From positions 1 to 51,639 of the forward strand of contig JAKOVX010000143.1 of the NCBI GenBank assembly GCA_029781855.1: a stretch of DNA of 51,639 bases. The letters run 5' to 3'. The DNA is from Acidobacteriota bacterium. Its GTDB lineage: Bacteria > Acidobacteriota > Blastocatellia > Pyrinomonadales > Pyrinomonadaceae. The first letter of the stretch is position 1. Every line of letters starts with the position of its first letter. A program made the position numbers and the translations under genes. Shown piece after piece: positions 43,054-51,639 of the stretch. Below the pieces are notes generated by a model. The model had not been told where the DNA came from, did no database searches, and saw only the letters and a list, made by a program, of their open reading frames with translations.

Positions 43054-44295
43054 ATGAACTTTTTCCTCTCGGTAACGCCTGCCCATTCGGCGAAGATGCT
43101 GCTGACTTTGCTGATCATGTTCGTCGCGGCAAAGCTCGCGGCGGAGATCTTCGAGCGGCTGCGGCAGCCGGCCGTCGTCGGCGAAATTCTGGCGGGCGTT
43201 CTGATCGGCGGCAGCGTGCTGGGATGGGTCGAGCCATCGGACCTCGTGAGTCTGCTTGCCGAGATCGGTATCGTCTTTCTCCTCTTCAACGTCGGCCTCG
43301 AAACCAAGCCAAGGGACCTGCTGAGGGTCGGAAAACATGCATCTTTCGTCGCGATTCTCGGGATCATTGTTCCGTTCGTCTGCGGCTACGGACTGATGAG
43401 GCTCTGGGGAGCGGGCAATATCCAATCGGTATTTATCGGCACGGCACTGGTGGCAACGTCGGTCGGGATCACGGCGCGGGTGCTGCAGCGTCTCGGGCTG
43501 CTGAACGCCCCGACCGCCAAGATCATCCTCGGGGCGGCAGTCATCGACGACATCCTCGGCCTGATCATGCTTTCGATAGTCTCCAGCTCGACCGAGGGAG
43601 CGATAAATTATCTTGAGATCGCGACGACGGCCGTGCTTGCGATCGCTTTCACGCTGTTTATCGGATCGATCGGCGCGAAGACGATGAACTTCCTCGGTCC
43701 GCACATCGAGCGGCTGAAGATCGGCGACTCGTTCTTCGTTTTTGGCCTGATCCTTTGCCTAGGGCTCTCGGTTGCGGCGTTGTACGTCGGTGTCGCGGCG
43801 ATCATCGGAGCCTTCCTCGCGGGAATGGCGCTGTCGGAGGCGAGCGAAGACGTGCCCGACATGCACAGGCAAACGAGTGCCGTGACCGAATTTCTGGTTC
43901 CGTTCTTTCTCGTCAACATCGGGATGCAGCTGCAGCTGAGCGTGTTTCGCGACACATCGACAGTTATTCTTGCCGTGCTCGTGACCGTCGTCGCGCTGCT
44001 CTCGAAGTGGATCGGCTGCGGCCTCGCCGCGAGCGGCCTCGGTACGCGTGCAGCGGCTCAGATCGGAGTCGGGATGTCGCCACGCGGAGAATTTTGCGTG
44101 GTCGTCGTGCAGATCGGCCTTTTTCTAGGCGTGATCGACAACGCTCTTTACGGCGTCGTGCTATTTATGGTCGTCGCTACCACGTTGATCGCTCCGCCGT
44201 TATTGAAATGGCTCTATGCACCTGAGATATCGGCAAAACGAGACGGTGGTTCCGATATCGGAGACGCAGATGGCGAATATTGTATGATCGGCTAA
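43054..44295 (+). CDS. CPA2-family cation:proton antiporter
   Basis: A 413-residue membrane protein of the Kef/NapA-like CPA2 type with about 12-13 helices. Family stretches are RQPAVVGEILAGVLIG, FNVGLETKPRDL and GAAVIDDILGLIML, the paired aspartates being the ion site. No TrkA-N/RCK domain is attached. A glutamate-containing SPRGEFCVVV lies in the last part, as in related exchangers. GAGGG with GGT lies just before the ATG. Likely Na+/H+ or K+/H+ exchange. Confidence 0.9.
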   Translation: MNFFLSVTPAHSAKMLLTLLIMFVAAKLAAEIFERLRQPAVVGEILAGVLIGGSVLGWVEPSDLVSLLAEIGIVFLLFNVGLETKPRDLLRVGKHASFVAILGIIVPFVCGYGLMRLWGAGNIQSVFIGTALVATSVGITARVLQRLGLLNAPTAKIILGAAVIDDILGLIMLSIVSSSTEGAINYLEIATTAVLAIAFTLFIGSIGAKTMNFLGPHIERLKIGDSFFVFGLILCLGLSVAALYVGVAAIIGAFLAGMALSEASEDVPDMHRQTSAVTEFLVPFFLVNIGMQLQLSVFRDTSTVILAVLVTVVALLSKWIGCGLAASGLGTRAAAQIGVGMSPRGEFCVVVVQIGLFLGVIDNALYGVVLFMVVATTLIAPPLLKWLYAPEISAKRDGGSDIGDADGEYCMIG

Positions 44296-44328
44296 CGGCC
44301 AAACCGAAAACCTTGGCCGCGGGCCGTT
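44294..44328 (+). other. Competing inverted repeats between antiporter and CPBP genes
   Basis: CGGCCAA (44296-44302) pairs with TTGGCCG (44313-44319), while AACGGCC (44294-44300) pairs with GGCCGTT (44322-44328). The arms overlap, so the two stems exclude each other. This could be an attenuator-like switch or a simple processing hairpin; no T-tract follows. Confidence 0.35.
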
Positions 44329-44357
44329 ATTGGACCCCAAAACAACACAAATTAAAT

Positions 44358-45125
44358 ATGAATGTCTCTTGGGCAAAGGTAGTGCTTGGGTTCGTCGTAC
44401 TCTGCGGGTTGTACCATGCAGCCGAATACGCGGTTCTCCGGCAGAGCGTTGTCGGATTTCTGACACTGCAGGCGGTTTTCTTTGTTTTTGCCTGGGCGGT
44501 CGCCCGCTGGCAGGACGGGCCGGGCATTGCCGCCTGGGGTCTGGACTTTCGATCGGGCGTCTTGCGGCATCTCATGCCTGGTATGCTATTTGGGGTCGCC
44601 CTTTATGGGACGACATTTGCGGTCAGCCTTTGGGCAGGAGCGGAGACGATCAAAGAAGTGCCGCCCGTTTCCGCGATGCTCGGGCCGCTCGGGTTATTCG
44701 TTTTCGGAGTATTTTTCTCGTCTTTTTCTGAGGATGTTTTGACGCGTGGGTATGTTTTCGGGCATCTTCGCGGCAAGATCGGCGGATGGACGATCGTCCT
44801 TGTCTCGTCGGTTATCTACCTTTTGAATCACATCTACCGGCTCGGTGATGGCATTAACGTGCTTCTCTATCTTTTCCTGCTGGGCGTTCTCTTCGCGATT
44901 CCGGTAATGCTGACGGGACGGCTATGGTTTACCGGCGGCATGCACTGGGCTGGAAACTCTATGTTCTACCTGACCCACGAGATCGTCAAGACCGACAACG
45001 GGGCTCTCGGGATCTCGCCGAACTACATTCTCGCGGCGGTCACGTTGGCTTTCGTGCCGATAGTGTTCTTTTACCTTCGATATTCACGGTTGGCGGCCGA
45101 ACCCTCAGACCCGGCTCCGGCGTAA
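44358..45125 (+). CDS. CPBP-family intramembrane protease-like protein
   Basis: A 255-residue protein with about eight helices from the CPBP (Rce1/CAAX-like) family. Motif 1 is SEDVLTRGY (E-D-x3-R, where E-E is usual), motif 2 is the histidine in YLLNHIYRL, and motif 3 is HWAGNS. The glutamate-to-aspartate change may keep or weaken activity. ATG 44358 is chosen because the first helix starts there; a TTG at 44280 would add 26 polar residues. No good ribosome site. It is behind the antiporter, possibly the same transcript. Confidence 0.85.
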   Translation: MNVSWAKVVLGFVVLCGLYHAAEYAVLRQSVVGFLTLQAVFFVFAWAVARWQDGPGIAAWGLDFRSGVLRHLMPGMLFGVALYGTTFAVSLWAGAETIKEVPPVSAMLGPLGLFVFGVFFSSFSEDVLTRGYVFGHLRGKIGGWTIVLVSSVIYLLNHIYRLGDGINVLLYLFLLGVLFAIPVMLTGRLWFTGGMHWAGNSMFYLTHEIVKTDNGALGISPNYILAAVTLAFVPIVFFYLRYSRLAAEPSDPAPA

Positions 45126-45143
45126 ATTTCAATTTGACAACAC

Positions 45144-45650
45144 TTATTCTGCCTTGACTGCCGTAACGCGCCAACGGATATTTGCCCGGTCGTCCTTTTT
45201 AGAAAATCCATCAATGGCGACCGTCAACGGCACCGTGTCCTCAGCCGGAAGAGTAGGCTGTTGGGCAGGCACGACAAGCACTTTTTTCTCCCGGACCGTA
45301 TTTTCCGCAACGTCGACTACAACAACGTTTACCTCAAGGATCGTAATGTTTCGCGTGCCCTTGTTCCGGACGTGGCCCTTAATGAACATCGAGATCGTGC
45401 CCATTCCGGTCGGCGATTCGACGGTGTTCGAGTCGGTCCAAAAAACGAGATCCTTGTTAAGTTCGTCAAATCCGGGGTCGCCGGGTTTGAGCGAACCCGC
45501 GAGGATATTTGCCACTTGGACGTCCATCGGCGGCTTGAACGATAGCAGATATATCGCAATACCGATCGCCACCACGCCGACGACAAGGCCCACGAGGAAG
45601 ACGGGATTTACCGCACGCTTCTTAGGTTCGGGTTTGAAAAGTTCGTCCAT
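45144..45650 (-). CDS. Membrane-anchored protein with a beta-sandwich-like domain, hypothetical
   Basis: A 168-residue protein with a short cytoplasmic N-terminus (PEPKKRA), one helix (about 17-37) and an extracytoplasmic domain with GHVRNKGTRNITILEVNVVVVD, resembling the FxLYD/DUF2393-like domains of anchored proteins. It ends WRVTAVKAE. It is convergent with the CPBP gene (18 bases apart). Function not known. Confidence 0.7.
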   Translation of the reverse strand: MDELFKPEPKKRAVNPVFLVGLVVGVVAIGIAIYLLSFKPPMDVQVANILAGSLKPGDPGFDELNKDLVFWTDSNTVESPTGMGTISMFIKGHVRNKGTRNITILEVNVVVVDVAENTVREKKVLVVPAQQPTLPAEDTVPLTVAIDGFSKKDDRANIRWRVTAVKAE

Positions 45651-45661
45651 AAAGGAATATT

Positions 45662-45838
45662 AACGCAGAGACCGCCGAGGACGCAGAGGCCAAAGCAAAT
45701 TCTCTCAGTTATAGATATACTGTTCTGAGGATAACTTAACAAATCGCGGATATTTGTTCCATATTTGTCCGAGTTTTCCTCTTTTGGTCCGCCATCCATC
45801 ACAATTTCTTTCTCTGCACTCTCAGCGGTCTCCGCGTT
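45662..45838. repeat. MITE-like element with 27-bp inverted ends
   Basis: The left end (45662-45688, starting AACGCAGAGACCGC) and the right end (45812-45838, in reverse starting AACGCGGAGACCGC) are about 80% complementary and flank 123 bases. Such AACGC(A/G)GAGAC ends are a widely seen dispersed-repeat style. The inside translates on the minus strand into a low-complexity ORF that is not a real gene. It lies in the spacer upstream of priA. Confidence 0.7.
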
Positions 45839-45931
45839 CAAAACTTCGTTTGAGTCGGGACATCTTATTAGACACGCGGTTTCGGCAAAAGGTTCCGCGA
45901 TAGGTTATCATTTTGTCGAAAGTCGCGAAAA

Positions 45932-48187
45932 ATGTCCGTTCCCAAGACTGAGAAAAAGGCCGAACCACAGTTCGTCGAGGCGGTGCTGCCGGTGCCGCTG
46001 CGTCGGTCGTTCACGTACGCGGTGCCGGCCGAACTCCGCGGCACGATCAAGCTCGGTGCCCGACTGAAAGTGCCTTTCGGCAAGCGGACGATGACCGGTT
46101 ACGCGGTTAAACTTCACGCGGAACTCCCCGCCGACATCGAATTCGACACGTCGAAGATCAAAAACATCATCGAGGTCTCGGACGACGAACCGCTGATCAC
46201 GCCCGAGATCCTGAAGCTCACCCAATGGACCGCCGATTATTACGCTTCGTTCTGGGGCGAGATGCTCAAGGCCAGCTTGCCCGCCGGTATCAACACCGAA
46301 AAGGTCCGTCCAAAACGACGAAAAGCCGTGCGACTCGTCGGCGTCCCCGCCGAGGGCAAGGCCCTGACTGAACAACAGCAAAAGATCATTGATCTGCTTG
46401 AGGCAAACGGCGGCGAGATGTTGTTTACGGATGTTTTGGAGCAAGCGGACGTCGGGGCCTCACCGATAAATACGCTGGCGAAACGCGGCGTAGTTGAGGT
46501 CTATGTCGATGACGTGATGCGTGACCCGCTTGCGGGAGCTAAGTTGCCGGTGAAGGACGCATTTACGTTGACGGATGAACAGCAGGCGGCACTCGACGCG
46601 ATCACGGCCGCCTTGAACGGCGGCGAATTCCACGCGTTTCTGCTCCACGGCGTGACCGGAAGCGGTAAGACCGAAGTCTATATACGGGCGATGCGATACG
46701 CGCTCGATACGGGCCGTTCGGCGATGATGCTTGTGCCCGAGATCGCTCTGACGCCGGTGTTTTCGAGGCGTTTGCGGTCGGTTTTCGGGGCGGACGTTGC
46801 GATCCTGCATTCAAATCTCTCCCCCGGCGAACGTTACGACGAATGGCGGCGAATTCGCCGCGGTGACGCACGCATCGCGATCGGCACGCGTTCGGCGGTC
46901 TTCGCTCCGCTTGAGAACATCGGTCTGGTCATCGTCGACGAGGAGCACGACCCGTCGTACCGCCAGCACGAATCGCCGTTCTACAACGCCCGTGACGTCG
47001 CGGTAATGCGTGCCCATCTCGCCGGTGCGGTCGCCGTACTTGGCTCTGCAACGCCCGCGATGGAGTCGTTCTACAACGCTCAAACGGGCAAATACACGTA
47101 CCTGCGTCTTCCGGACCGGATCGGCGGACGCGGCCTCGCTGTAGCAGAACTGATCGACATGCGCGAGGTATTCAAGCGGTTTGGCAAGGACGTCGCTCTC
47201 TCGCCCGAACTGCTCGACGCGATCGCCGAGACGCATAAAAAAGGCGAGCAGGTAATGATATTGCTCAATCGCCGCGGATTTTCGCAATTCGTCCTGTGCC
47301 GGACTTGCGGCGAGACGCTCAAATGCCCGAATTGCGACATCACGCTCACATTCCACCGCGGCGACAACAAATTGCTCTGCCATTACTGCAATCACCGCGA
47401 AAAGTCTCCGAAATTGTGCCCGCACTGCGAGAGCGAGTATCTCTATTTCGTCGGCGAAGGCACCGAGAATATTGCAGATCAGCTGACGAAAAAGTTCCCG
47501 TCGATGCGGATCGCACGCGTCGACCGCGACACGATGGCTCACAAGGGCGAGATGGAAGACGTGCTGCTCAAATTTGCCTCCGGCGGGCTCGACATGCTCG
47601 TCGGCACCCAGATGATCGCGAAAGGGCACGACTTCCCTAACGTGACGCTTGTCGGTGTGATCTCGGTCGACATCGGCTTGGGATTGCCCGACCTGAGGTC
47701 GGCTGAGCGGACGTTTCAGCTGATCACGCAGGTCGCCGGCCGGGCCGGACGCGGTGAGCAGGCCGGCAAAGTGCTGATCCAGACGTATTACCCCGAGCAT
47801 TACGCCCTGCGGCACGCGAAGGAACAGGACTACGAAGGGTTTTACGCCGAGGAGATCCGGTTCCGTGAACGGCTCGGCTATCCGCCGTTTTTCGTGCTGG
47901 CGAGCATCCTGATCAAGCACCGCGATCACGCCTACGCGTCAAAAAGCGCCAACATCCTCCGCCGTGCCTTCGACGCCGCGAATACGGCCCGGCACTGTCG
48001 CGTACTCGGCCCGGCACCGGCTTCCCTTTCGAGATTAAAGAACGAATTTCGGCTGCAGATCATCCTCAAAGGCGTTAGCCGCCGCTCGCTTCGCGAAACG
48101 CTCGACATCGCCCTCGCCGATGCCGAAGCCCACGGCTGCGATCTACGCACGGTCAACGTCGAGATCGACCCGGTTAATCTGATGTAA
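45932..48187 (+). CDS. priA: Primosomal replication-restart helicase PriA
   Basis: A 751-residue superfamily 2 helicase that reloads the replisome at stalled forks. The N-terminal 3'-end-binding domain starts VEAVLPVPLRRSFTY. Walker A is GVTGSGKTE near 240, Walker B VDEEHD, and motif III GSATPAMES. Two zinc-binding clusters follow at about 455-502 (CRTCGETLKCPNC and CHYCNH...CPHC), inserted in the second helicase lobe. MLVGTQMIAKGHDFPNVTLV and QVAGRAGRG are intact. Full length. Confidence 0.97.
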   Translation: MSVPKTEKKAEPQFVEAVLPVPLRRSFTYAVPAELRGTIKLGARLKVPFGKRTMTGYAVKLHAELPADIEFDTSKIKNIIEVSDDEPLITPEILKLTQWTADYYASFWGEMLKASLPAGINTEKVRPKRRKAVRLVGVPAEGKALTEQQQKIIDLLEANGGEMLFTDVLEQADVGASPINTLAKRGVVEVYVDDVMRDPLAGAKLPVKDAFTLTDEQQAALDAITAALNGGEFHAFLLHGVTGSGKTEVYIRAMRYALDTGRSAMMLVPEIALTPVFSRRLRSVFGADVAILHSNLSPGERYDEWRRIRRGDARIAIGTRSAVFAPLENIGLVIVDEEHDPSYRQHESPFYNARDVAVMRAHLAGAVAVLGSATPAMESFYNAQTGKYTYLRLPDRIGGRGLAVAELIDMREVFKRFGKDVALSPELLDAIAETHKKGEQVMILLNRRGFSQFVLCRTCGETLKCPNCDITLTFHRGDNKLLCHYCNHREKSPKLCPHCESEYLYFVGEGTENIADQLTKKFPSMRIARVDRDTMAHKGEMEDVLLKFASGGLDMLVGTQMIAKGHDFPNVTLVGVISVDIGLGLPDLRSAERTFQLITQVAGRAGRGEQAGKVLIQTYYPEHYALRHAKEQDYEGFYAEEIRFRERLGYPPFFVLASILIKHRDHAYASKSANILRRAFDAANTARHCRVLGPAPASLSRLKNEFRLQIILKGVSRRSLRETLDIALADAEAHGCDLRTVNVEIDPVNLM

Positions 48188-48269
48188 ACATACTGTATTT
48201 CTTGACTTAGATGAGGCGATAAATTAACATCCGCTTGTTAGAGATCCAATACTAAAGGTAACTAAATAA

Positions 48270-48782
48270 ATGAAATCGAGTCTCGCTTTTCTCTTCATCG
48301 CGGCCGTAATGTGGGTTTGCGGCATGGACAACCAGCGGCAGAGTCAGTCACCTGACACGGGCACATCCAATTCCGCCCAGGCTCCGGCCCGCGAGACGCC
48401 GTCGCCGAAGCTCGACAAGGAAGCCCTCAAGGCCGAACTCCTGAAAATGGAGGACGAGATGACGAAGGCCGCGCTCAACGGCGATATCACATTACTGGCC
48501 AAGAATACGACCGATGATTTTAAGCTCGTGGGCGTGGACGGCAAGATCCAGGACAAGAACGAGGCTCTCGCGGACGTCAAAAAAGAGAAGAACATCAAGG
48601 CTTTTTTGATCACCGACGGCGAACTTCTTAGCTTCAGCGAGGATTCCGCCGTTCTCGTCTATACCCAGAACATTACCCTCAAGACCGGCCAATCGGGAAA
48701 AGCTCGAGTGACTGATTCCTTCGTCAAAAAAGATGGTCGCTGGTTGATCAAATCCGAACAGGCGACGATGATCAAGAAATAG
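48270..48782 (+). CDS. Exported DUF4440/NTF2-like protein
   Basis: A 170-residue protein with an N-terminal hydrophobic signal (AFLFIAAVMWVCG; a poor lipobox, so secretion or lipidation are both possible), a Pro/Ser-rich linker and a C-terminal NTF2-like domain: KAELLKMEDEMTKAALNGD, DFKLVGVDGKIQDKNE, and RVTDSFVKKDGRWLI. The DUF4440 family is diverse and its role is not known. A weak ribosome site AAAGGTAAC precedes the ATG. Confidence 0.8.
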   Translation: MKSSLAFLFIAAVMWVCGMDNQRQSQSPDTGTSNSAQAPARETPSPKLDKEALKAELLKMEDEMTKAALNGDITLLAKNTTDDFKLVGVDGKIQDKNEALADVKKEKNIKAFLITDGELLSFSEDSAVLVYTQNITLKTGQSGKARVTDSFVKKDGRWLIKSEQATMIKK

Positions 48783-48804
48783 TTGGGAATACGGTCTAAA
48801 CTAC

Positions 48805-48833
48805 AGAGGCTTCGCTCTTATGGCGAAGCCTCT
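48805..48833. terminator. Bidirectional terminator between convergent genes
   Basis: AGAGGCTTCGC and GCGAAGCCTCT form an 11-bp perfect stem with a 7-base loop. T-tracts are short on both sides. It lies between the DUF4440 gene and the minus-strand Uma2 gene and probably serves both. Confidence 0.65.
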
Positions 48834-48857
48834 TTAAGTTCGTTTCGATTTTCCGGA

Positions 48858-49466
48858 TTAATTTACCGCCTTCGAACTCAGTTCCGACTCGCGTAATTTC
48901 ACCTGTGCGTAAACCTCGGCGAGCGAGAGCTTGCAGTTGATGGATTCGAGATTGATCACGTCGTCGCGTTCGTTGTAGATACGATAGATCCACTGTTTGG
49001 CGTTCTGCCGGGCGTAGTGTTCGATCCTCATTTCGTTCTCGTTGACGAGCAGGCATTCCTTGAGTTTGCTGATCGAGAGGTAACCCTCGAGCTTTTGAGT
49101 GCGGTAGGTCGATCTTGCGAGGCCCGAGAAAACCTCGATGACCACGGTCGGGTTGGTCAGCATCTCTTCCGATTCGTCGGAAAAGACCGGCCCGCCATTG
49201 ACGACAACGATGTCGGGGAAACAGATCGAGTTCTTACCGATGCGCACCTGCATATCGTTAGCGTATAGCTCACAGGTACCCCGCTGAAAGCGGCTGCCGA
49301 TGGCGATCGCAAAATTTGTGGACAACAGGTTGTGGGTGCGGTTCGCTGCCGGCTTCTGAATGAGCTTGCCGTCGAGCAGCTCGGTTTTTGAAACGTCGCG
49401 GCGTTCGGTTGCGGAAATTGATTTGATCTGTCGGTTGTTCGATGCGTCTACTGCGGGTTGGTTCAT
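48858..49466 (-). CDS. Uma2-family putative restriction-like endonuclease
   Basis: A 202-residue protein of the Uma2 (DUF820) family, PD-(D/E)xK nuclease fold. Seen are a central ANDMQVRIG followed by FPDIVVVNGG and VVIEVFSG, which hold the Asp and Glu of the metal site, and later KLEGYLSISKLKECLLVNE. The family is abundant in cyanobacteria and acidobacteria; biological role uncertain. The start is ATG 49466 (AAGGAG 11 bases upstream) rather than GTG 49478, which overlaps the ribosome site. No methylase or antitoxin is adjacent. Confidence 0.85.
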   Translation of the reverse strand: MNQPAVDASNNRQIKSISATERRDVSKTELLDGKLIQKPAANRTHNLLSTNFAIAIGSRFQRGTCELYANDMQVRIGKNSICFPDIVVVNGGPVFSDESEEMLTNPTVVIEVFSGLARSTYRTQKLEGYLSISKLKECLLVNENEMRIEHYARQNAKQWIYRIYNERDDVINLESINCKLSLAEVYAQVKLRESELSSKAVN

Positions 49467-49605
49467 AATATTTGGCACTCCTTGAAACTACTAATGAAAT
49501 ATAGACCTTGGGGAAAGGGCAAAAATACTGCGGACTTTGCGTGGACTGATTTGTTTGCTAAAACTAGTGTGACACATTGCTCGACACTCTATCAAGGATT
49601 TTTTG

Positions 49606-50625
49606 ATGAAACTTGCGGAATTGGCAGAATTGACGGGCGCAAAGCTCGAACGCGGGTCGCCTGACCTCGAGATAACATCGACGGCCGGGCTCGATCTGGC
49701 CGGCCCTGAGGATGTGAGTTTCCTCGCAAATCCGAAGTATACGCCGCAGGTAGCCGCAACGCGCGCCGGAGCCGTCTACCTGAGCGAAGGTGTCGCCGTC
49801 GAACGCGAAGATATCGCCATCCTGCGGGCAAAAGACGCCTATCTCGCCTATACGCGGGCGATGCGCATTTTCTTTCCTGAGCCGGTTTCGCGGTCTTTCG
49901 TTCATCCGTCAGCTGTCATCGATCCAACCGCGAAGGTCGCGGATGATGTCGAGATCCACGCCAACGCCGTTGTCGGGGCGAACTGCACCATCGCGAGCGG
50001 CGTCCGGCTGATGCCGAATGTGACGATCTACGACGGCGTCACGATCGGCGAGGGCACGGTGGTCCACTCCGGCGTATCGGTCCGCGAAAATTGCGAGATC
50101 GGCCGCAACTGTATTATTCACAACAATTCGACGATAGGCTCGGACGGCTTCGGCTACGCCAAGGATGAAGAGAAGCACTGGCTGAAGATACCGCAGACCG
50201 GCCGCGTCGTGCTCGAGGACGACGTCGAGATCGGGGCGAATTCGGCGATCGACTGTGCCTCGGTCGGCGAAACGCGGGTAAAACGCGGTGCCAAGATCGA
50301 CAACCTCGTCCAGATCGGGCATTCATGCACGATTGACGAGGACGCCCTGATCTGTGCCCAAACGGGCCTCGCCGGGTCGTCGAATATCGGCAAACGCGTG
50401 ATCCTGACCGGCCAGGTCGGTATCGCCGGACACCTGAAGGTCGGCGACGACGCCGTCCTCACCGCCAAATCCGCCACCTCCCACGACGTCGAACCGGGAA
50501 AAGTGATGTCGGGCATTCCGGCATTCGACAACCGCGAATGGCTTCGATCGACCGCAGCGTTCCGCAAGCTCGGTGAAATGGCGGCGAGGCTACGAAAACT
50601 TGAGAAAAAGGTCTTCGGCGACTAA
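49606..50625 (+). CDS. lpxD: UDP-3-O-acylglucosamine N-acyltransferase
   Basis: Third enzyme of lipid A synthesis: it adds the second 3-hydroxyacyl chain from acyl-ACP. The 339-residue protein has the uridine-binding N-terminal domain (about 1-100), a left-handed beta helix of hexapeptide repeats (about 105-310) with the catalytic histidine in NLVQIGHSC, and an end helix pair (EMAARLRKLEKKV). It starts at ATG 49606 (AAGGA 8 bases upstream); a TTG one codon earlier is less likely. Establishes that the organism makes lipid A. Confidence 0.96.
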   Translation: MKLAELAELTGAKLERGSPDLEITSTAGLDLAGPEDVSFLANPKYTPQVAATRAGAVYLSEGVAVEREDIAILRAKDAYLAYTRAMRIFFPEPVSRSFVHPSAVIDPTAKVADDVEIHANAVVGANCTIASGVRLMPNVTIYDGVTIGEGTVVHSGVSVRENCEIGRNCIIHNNSTIGSDGFGYAKDEEKHWLKIPQTGRVVLEDDVEIGANSAIDCASVGETRVKRGAKIDNLVQIGHSCTIDEDALICAQTGLAGSSNIGKRVILTGQVGIAGHLKVGDDAVLTAKSATSHDVEPGKVMSGIPAFDNREWLRSTAAFRKLGEMAARLRKLEKKVFGD

Positions 50626-50638
50626 TTCCGGCAAAAGT

Positions 50639-51639
50639 ATGGAAAGAAAGGAAAAGATCATAATCGGACTGTGTGGGATCGCGACTATCATCGCGGGGAC
50701 ACTGCATTACACGCATGCGAATGCGGTGCTGGCGTTCACCGTGACCGCCGCGGCACTGGCTCTGCTCGCGATGATCGTCGGGGATGCGACCGAACAGCTC
50801 GGGAGCCGATTGGGGCCCGGAGCGACTGGCGTGCTGCAGTCGGCGCTGGGCAATCTGCCGGAGCTTTTCGTCGCAATTTTTGCTCTGCGAGCAGGCCTCG
50901 ACCACGTCGTGCAGGCGGCGCTGATCGGCTCGATCCTTGGAAATTCTGTGCTCGTGCTCGGCCTCGCCTTATTCTTGGGCGGGCTGAAAAATGGTACGCA
51001 GCGGTTCAACTCCGAACCACCGAAAATGATCGTCACGCTGATGCTGCTCGCCGCGGCCGTGCTCGTCGTGCCGACGCTTGCCAAGGAGCTTCACACGCCC
51101 GCCGAGCCGCACATCCTGAGCCTCGATATCTTTCTGGCCATTATTCTGCTGGTCCTGCTCGCGGCAACGACGTATTTTTCGGTCAAAGGCGACCCCGCCG
51201 TAGCTCCACAGTCCGAGGTGGTTGGGCATCCTGAATGGTCGTTGAAAATGACCATTATCGTACTCGCACTCGCGGGACTCGGGGCTGCGTTCGTCTCGGA
51301 CTGGTTCGTCGAGGCCCTCCAGCCCGCGATGGCAACGCTTGGAATATCCGACGCGTTTGCGGGACTTGTAGTAGTTGCGGTTGCCGGTAATGCGATCGAA
51401 AATCTCGTCGGAGTGCAGCTCGCCTGGCGAAATCAGTCGGATTACGCTGTCAGCGTAATCCTTAACAGCTCTCTGCAGATCGCCTTGGGGCTGTTCCCAG
51501 TACTTGTGTTGCTATCATACGTTCTGGGCGGTGCAATTTTGACATTCGTACTCTCACCGTTATTGGTCGCCGTGATGCTCCTGTCGGTGATCGTCAGTGC
51601 CTTCATCGTCTACGACGGCGAATCGATCTGGCTTGAGGG
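50639..51639 (+). CDS. Calcium/proton exchanger (CAX family), 3' end beyond window
   Basis: An inner-membrane Ca2+/H+ antiporter, open from ATG 50639 to the right edge (333 codons). Both alpha repeats are present: GNLPELFVAIFALRAG near residue 75 and GNAIENLVGVQLAWRNQ near residue 250, each with the GNxxE/ENL ion-binding glutamate. About ten helices are visible. The last residues, DGESIWLEG, lie near the usual end, so perhaps 30 residues are missing. It follows lpxD by 13 bases. Confidence 0.93.
   Translation, partial: MERKEKIIIGLCGIATIIAGTLHYTHANAVLAFTVTAAALALLAMIVGDATEQLGSRLGPGATGVLQSALGNLPELFVAIFALRAGLDHVVQAALIGSILGNSVLVLGLALFLGGLKNGTQRFNSEPPKMIVTLMLLAAAVLVVPTLAKELHTPAEPHILSLDIFLAIILLVLLAATTYFSVKGDPAVAPQSEVVGHPEWSLKMTIIVLALAGLGAAFVSDWFVEALQPAMATLGISDAFAGLVVVAVAGNAIENLVGVQLAWRNQSDYAVSVILNSSLQIALGLFPVLVLLSYVLGGAILTFVLSPLLVAVMLLSVIVSAFIVYDGESIWLE

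Noticed and set aside
45608..45841. Minus-strand reading frame beginning MNAETAESAEK
   Set aside because: It is the translation of the inverted-repeat element; its ends mirror each other because of the repeat arms, not because of a gene.

Overview
The window (about 51.6 kb, mid-to-high GC, dense short operons) comes from a Gram-negative chromosome. It carries lpxD and the heptose genes gmhB and waaF (LPS core), a type IV pilin under a PilS/PilR-like pair, a class A penicillin-binding protein, several lipoproteins and priA. The mixture of PQQ-like propeller, S9 peptidase, Uma2, DUF4440 and ABC-TPR genes, and the protein style, are most like Acidobacteriota (Blastocatellia/Pyrinomonadaceae-like). 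That placement is an inference from protein character, not from a marker gene. No tRNA, rRNA, CRISPR array, transposase or prophage was found.

Layout. 1-5.9 kb is a nitrogen-control block: amt (cut by the left edge) with a clear sigma-54 promoter, divergent from a GAF/AAA+/Fis activator overlapping glnE. 5.9-8.7 kb is a Co/Ni ECF transporter (CbiM-PDGLE fusion, CbiQ, CbiO with a His-rich tail). 9-12 kb has a secreted PQQ-like propeller, a small zinc-ribbon-like ORF and an SRPBCC protein. 12.2-15.4 kb (minus) has an SDR, an MGDG-synthase-like glycosyltransferase and a radical SAM protein with SPASM-like cysteines. 15.5-19.8 kb has a cysteine desulfurase, a small secreted protein built from GIIVAG repeats, and a membrane GGDEF-EAL protein. 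19.8-29 kb has an S9 peptidase, an orphan Tae4-like amidase, a secreted lipase-like hydrolase, two lipoproteins and a class A PBP. 29-33.8 kb has an RCK potassium channel, a 0.9-kb repeat-bearing intergenic region, a heptose/sugar operon and a cupin. 33.8-40 kb is pilS-pilR-pilA followed by an O-antigen-ligase/pilin-OTase-like gene. 40-45.7 kb has an ABC/TPR operon, a CPA2 antiporter, a CPBP protein and an anchored protein. 45.7-51.6 kb has a repeat element, priA, a DUF4440 protein, Uma2, lpxD and a CAX exchanger cut by the right edge.

The most interesting signal is regulatory. The GIIVAG-repeat gene has a sigma-54-type promoter matching that of pilA at 14 of 16 positions, a predicted leader of similar length (about 54 versus 55 nt), and an upstream 21-bp element matching one upstream of pilA at 16 of 21 positions. 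This suggests that a previously uncharacterised secreted repeat peptide is switched on with type IV pili by the PilS/PilR pair encoded 16 kb away. Divergent from it, two perfect 17-bp palindromes (TGTATA-N5-TATACA) lie in front of the c-di-GMP enzyme. Second in interest is the orphan Tae4-type peptidoglycan amidase, which has no T6SS or immunity gene in view.
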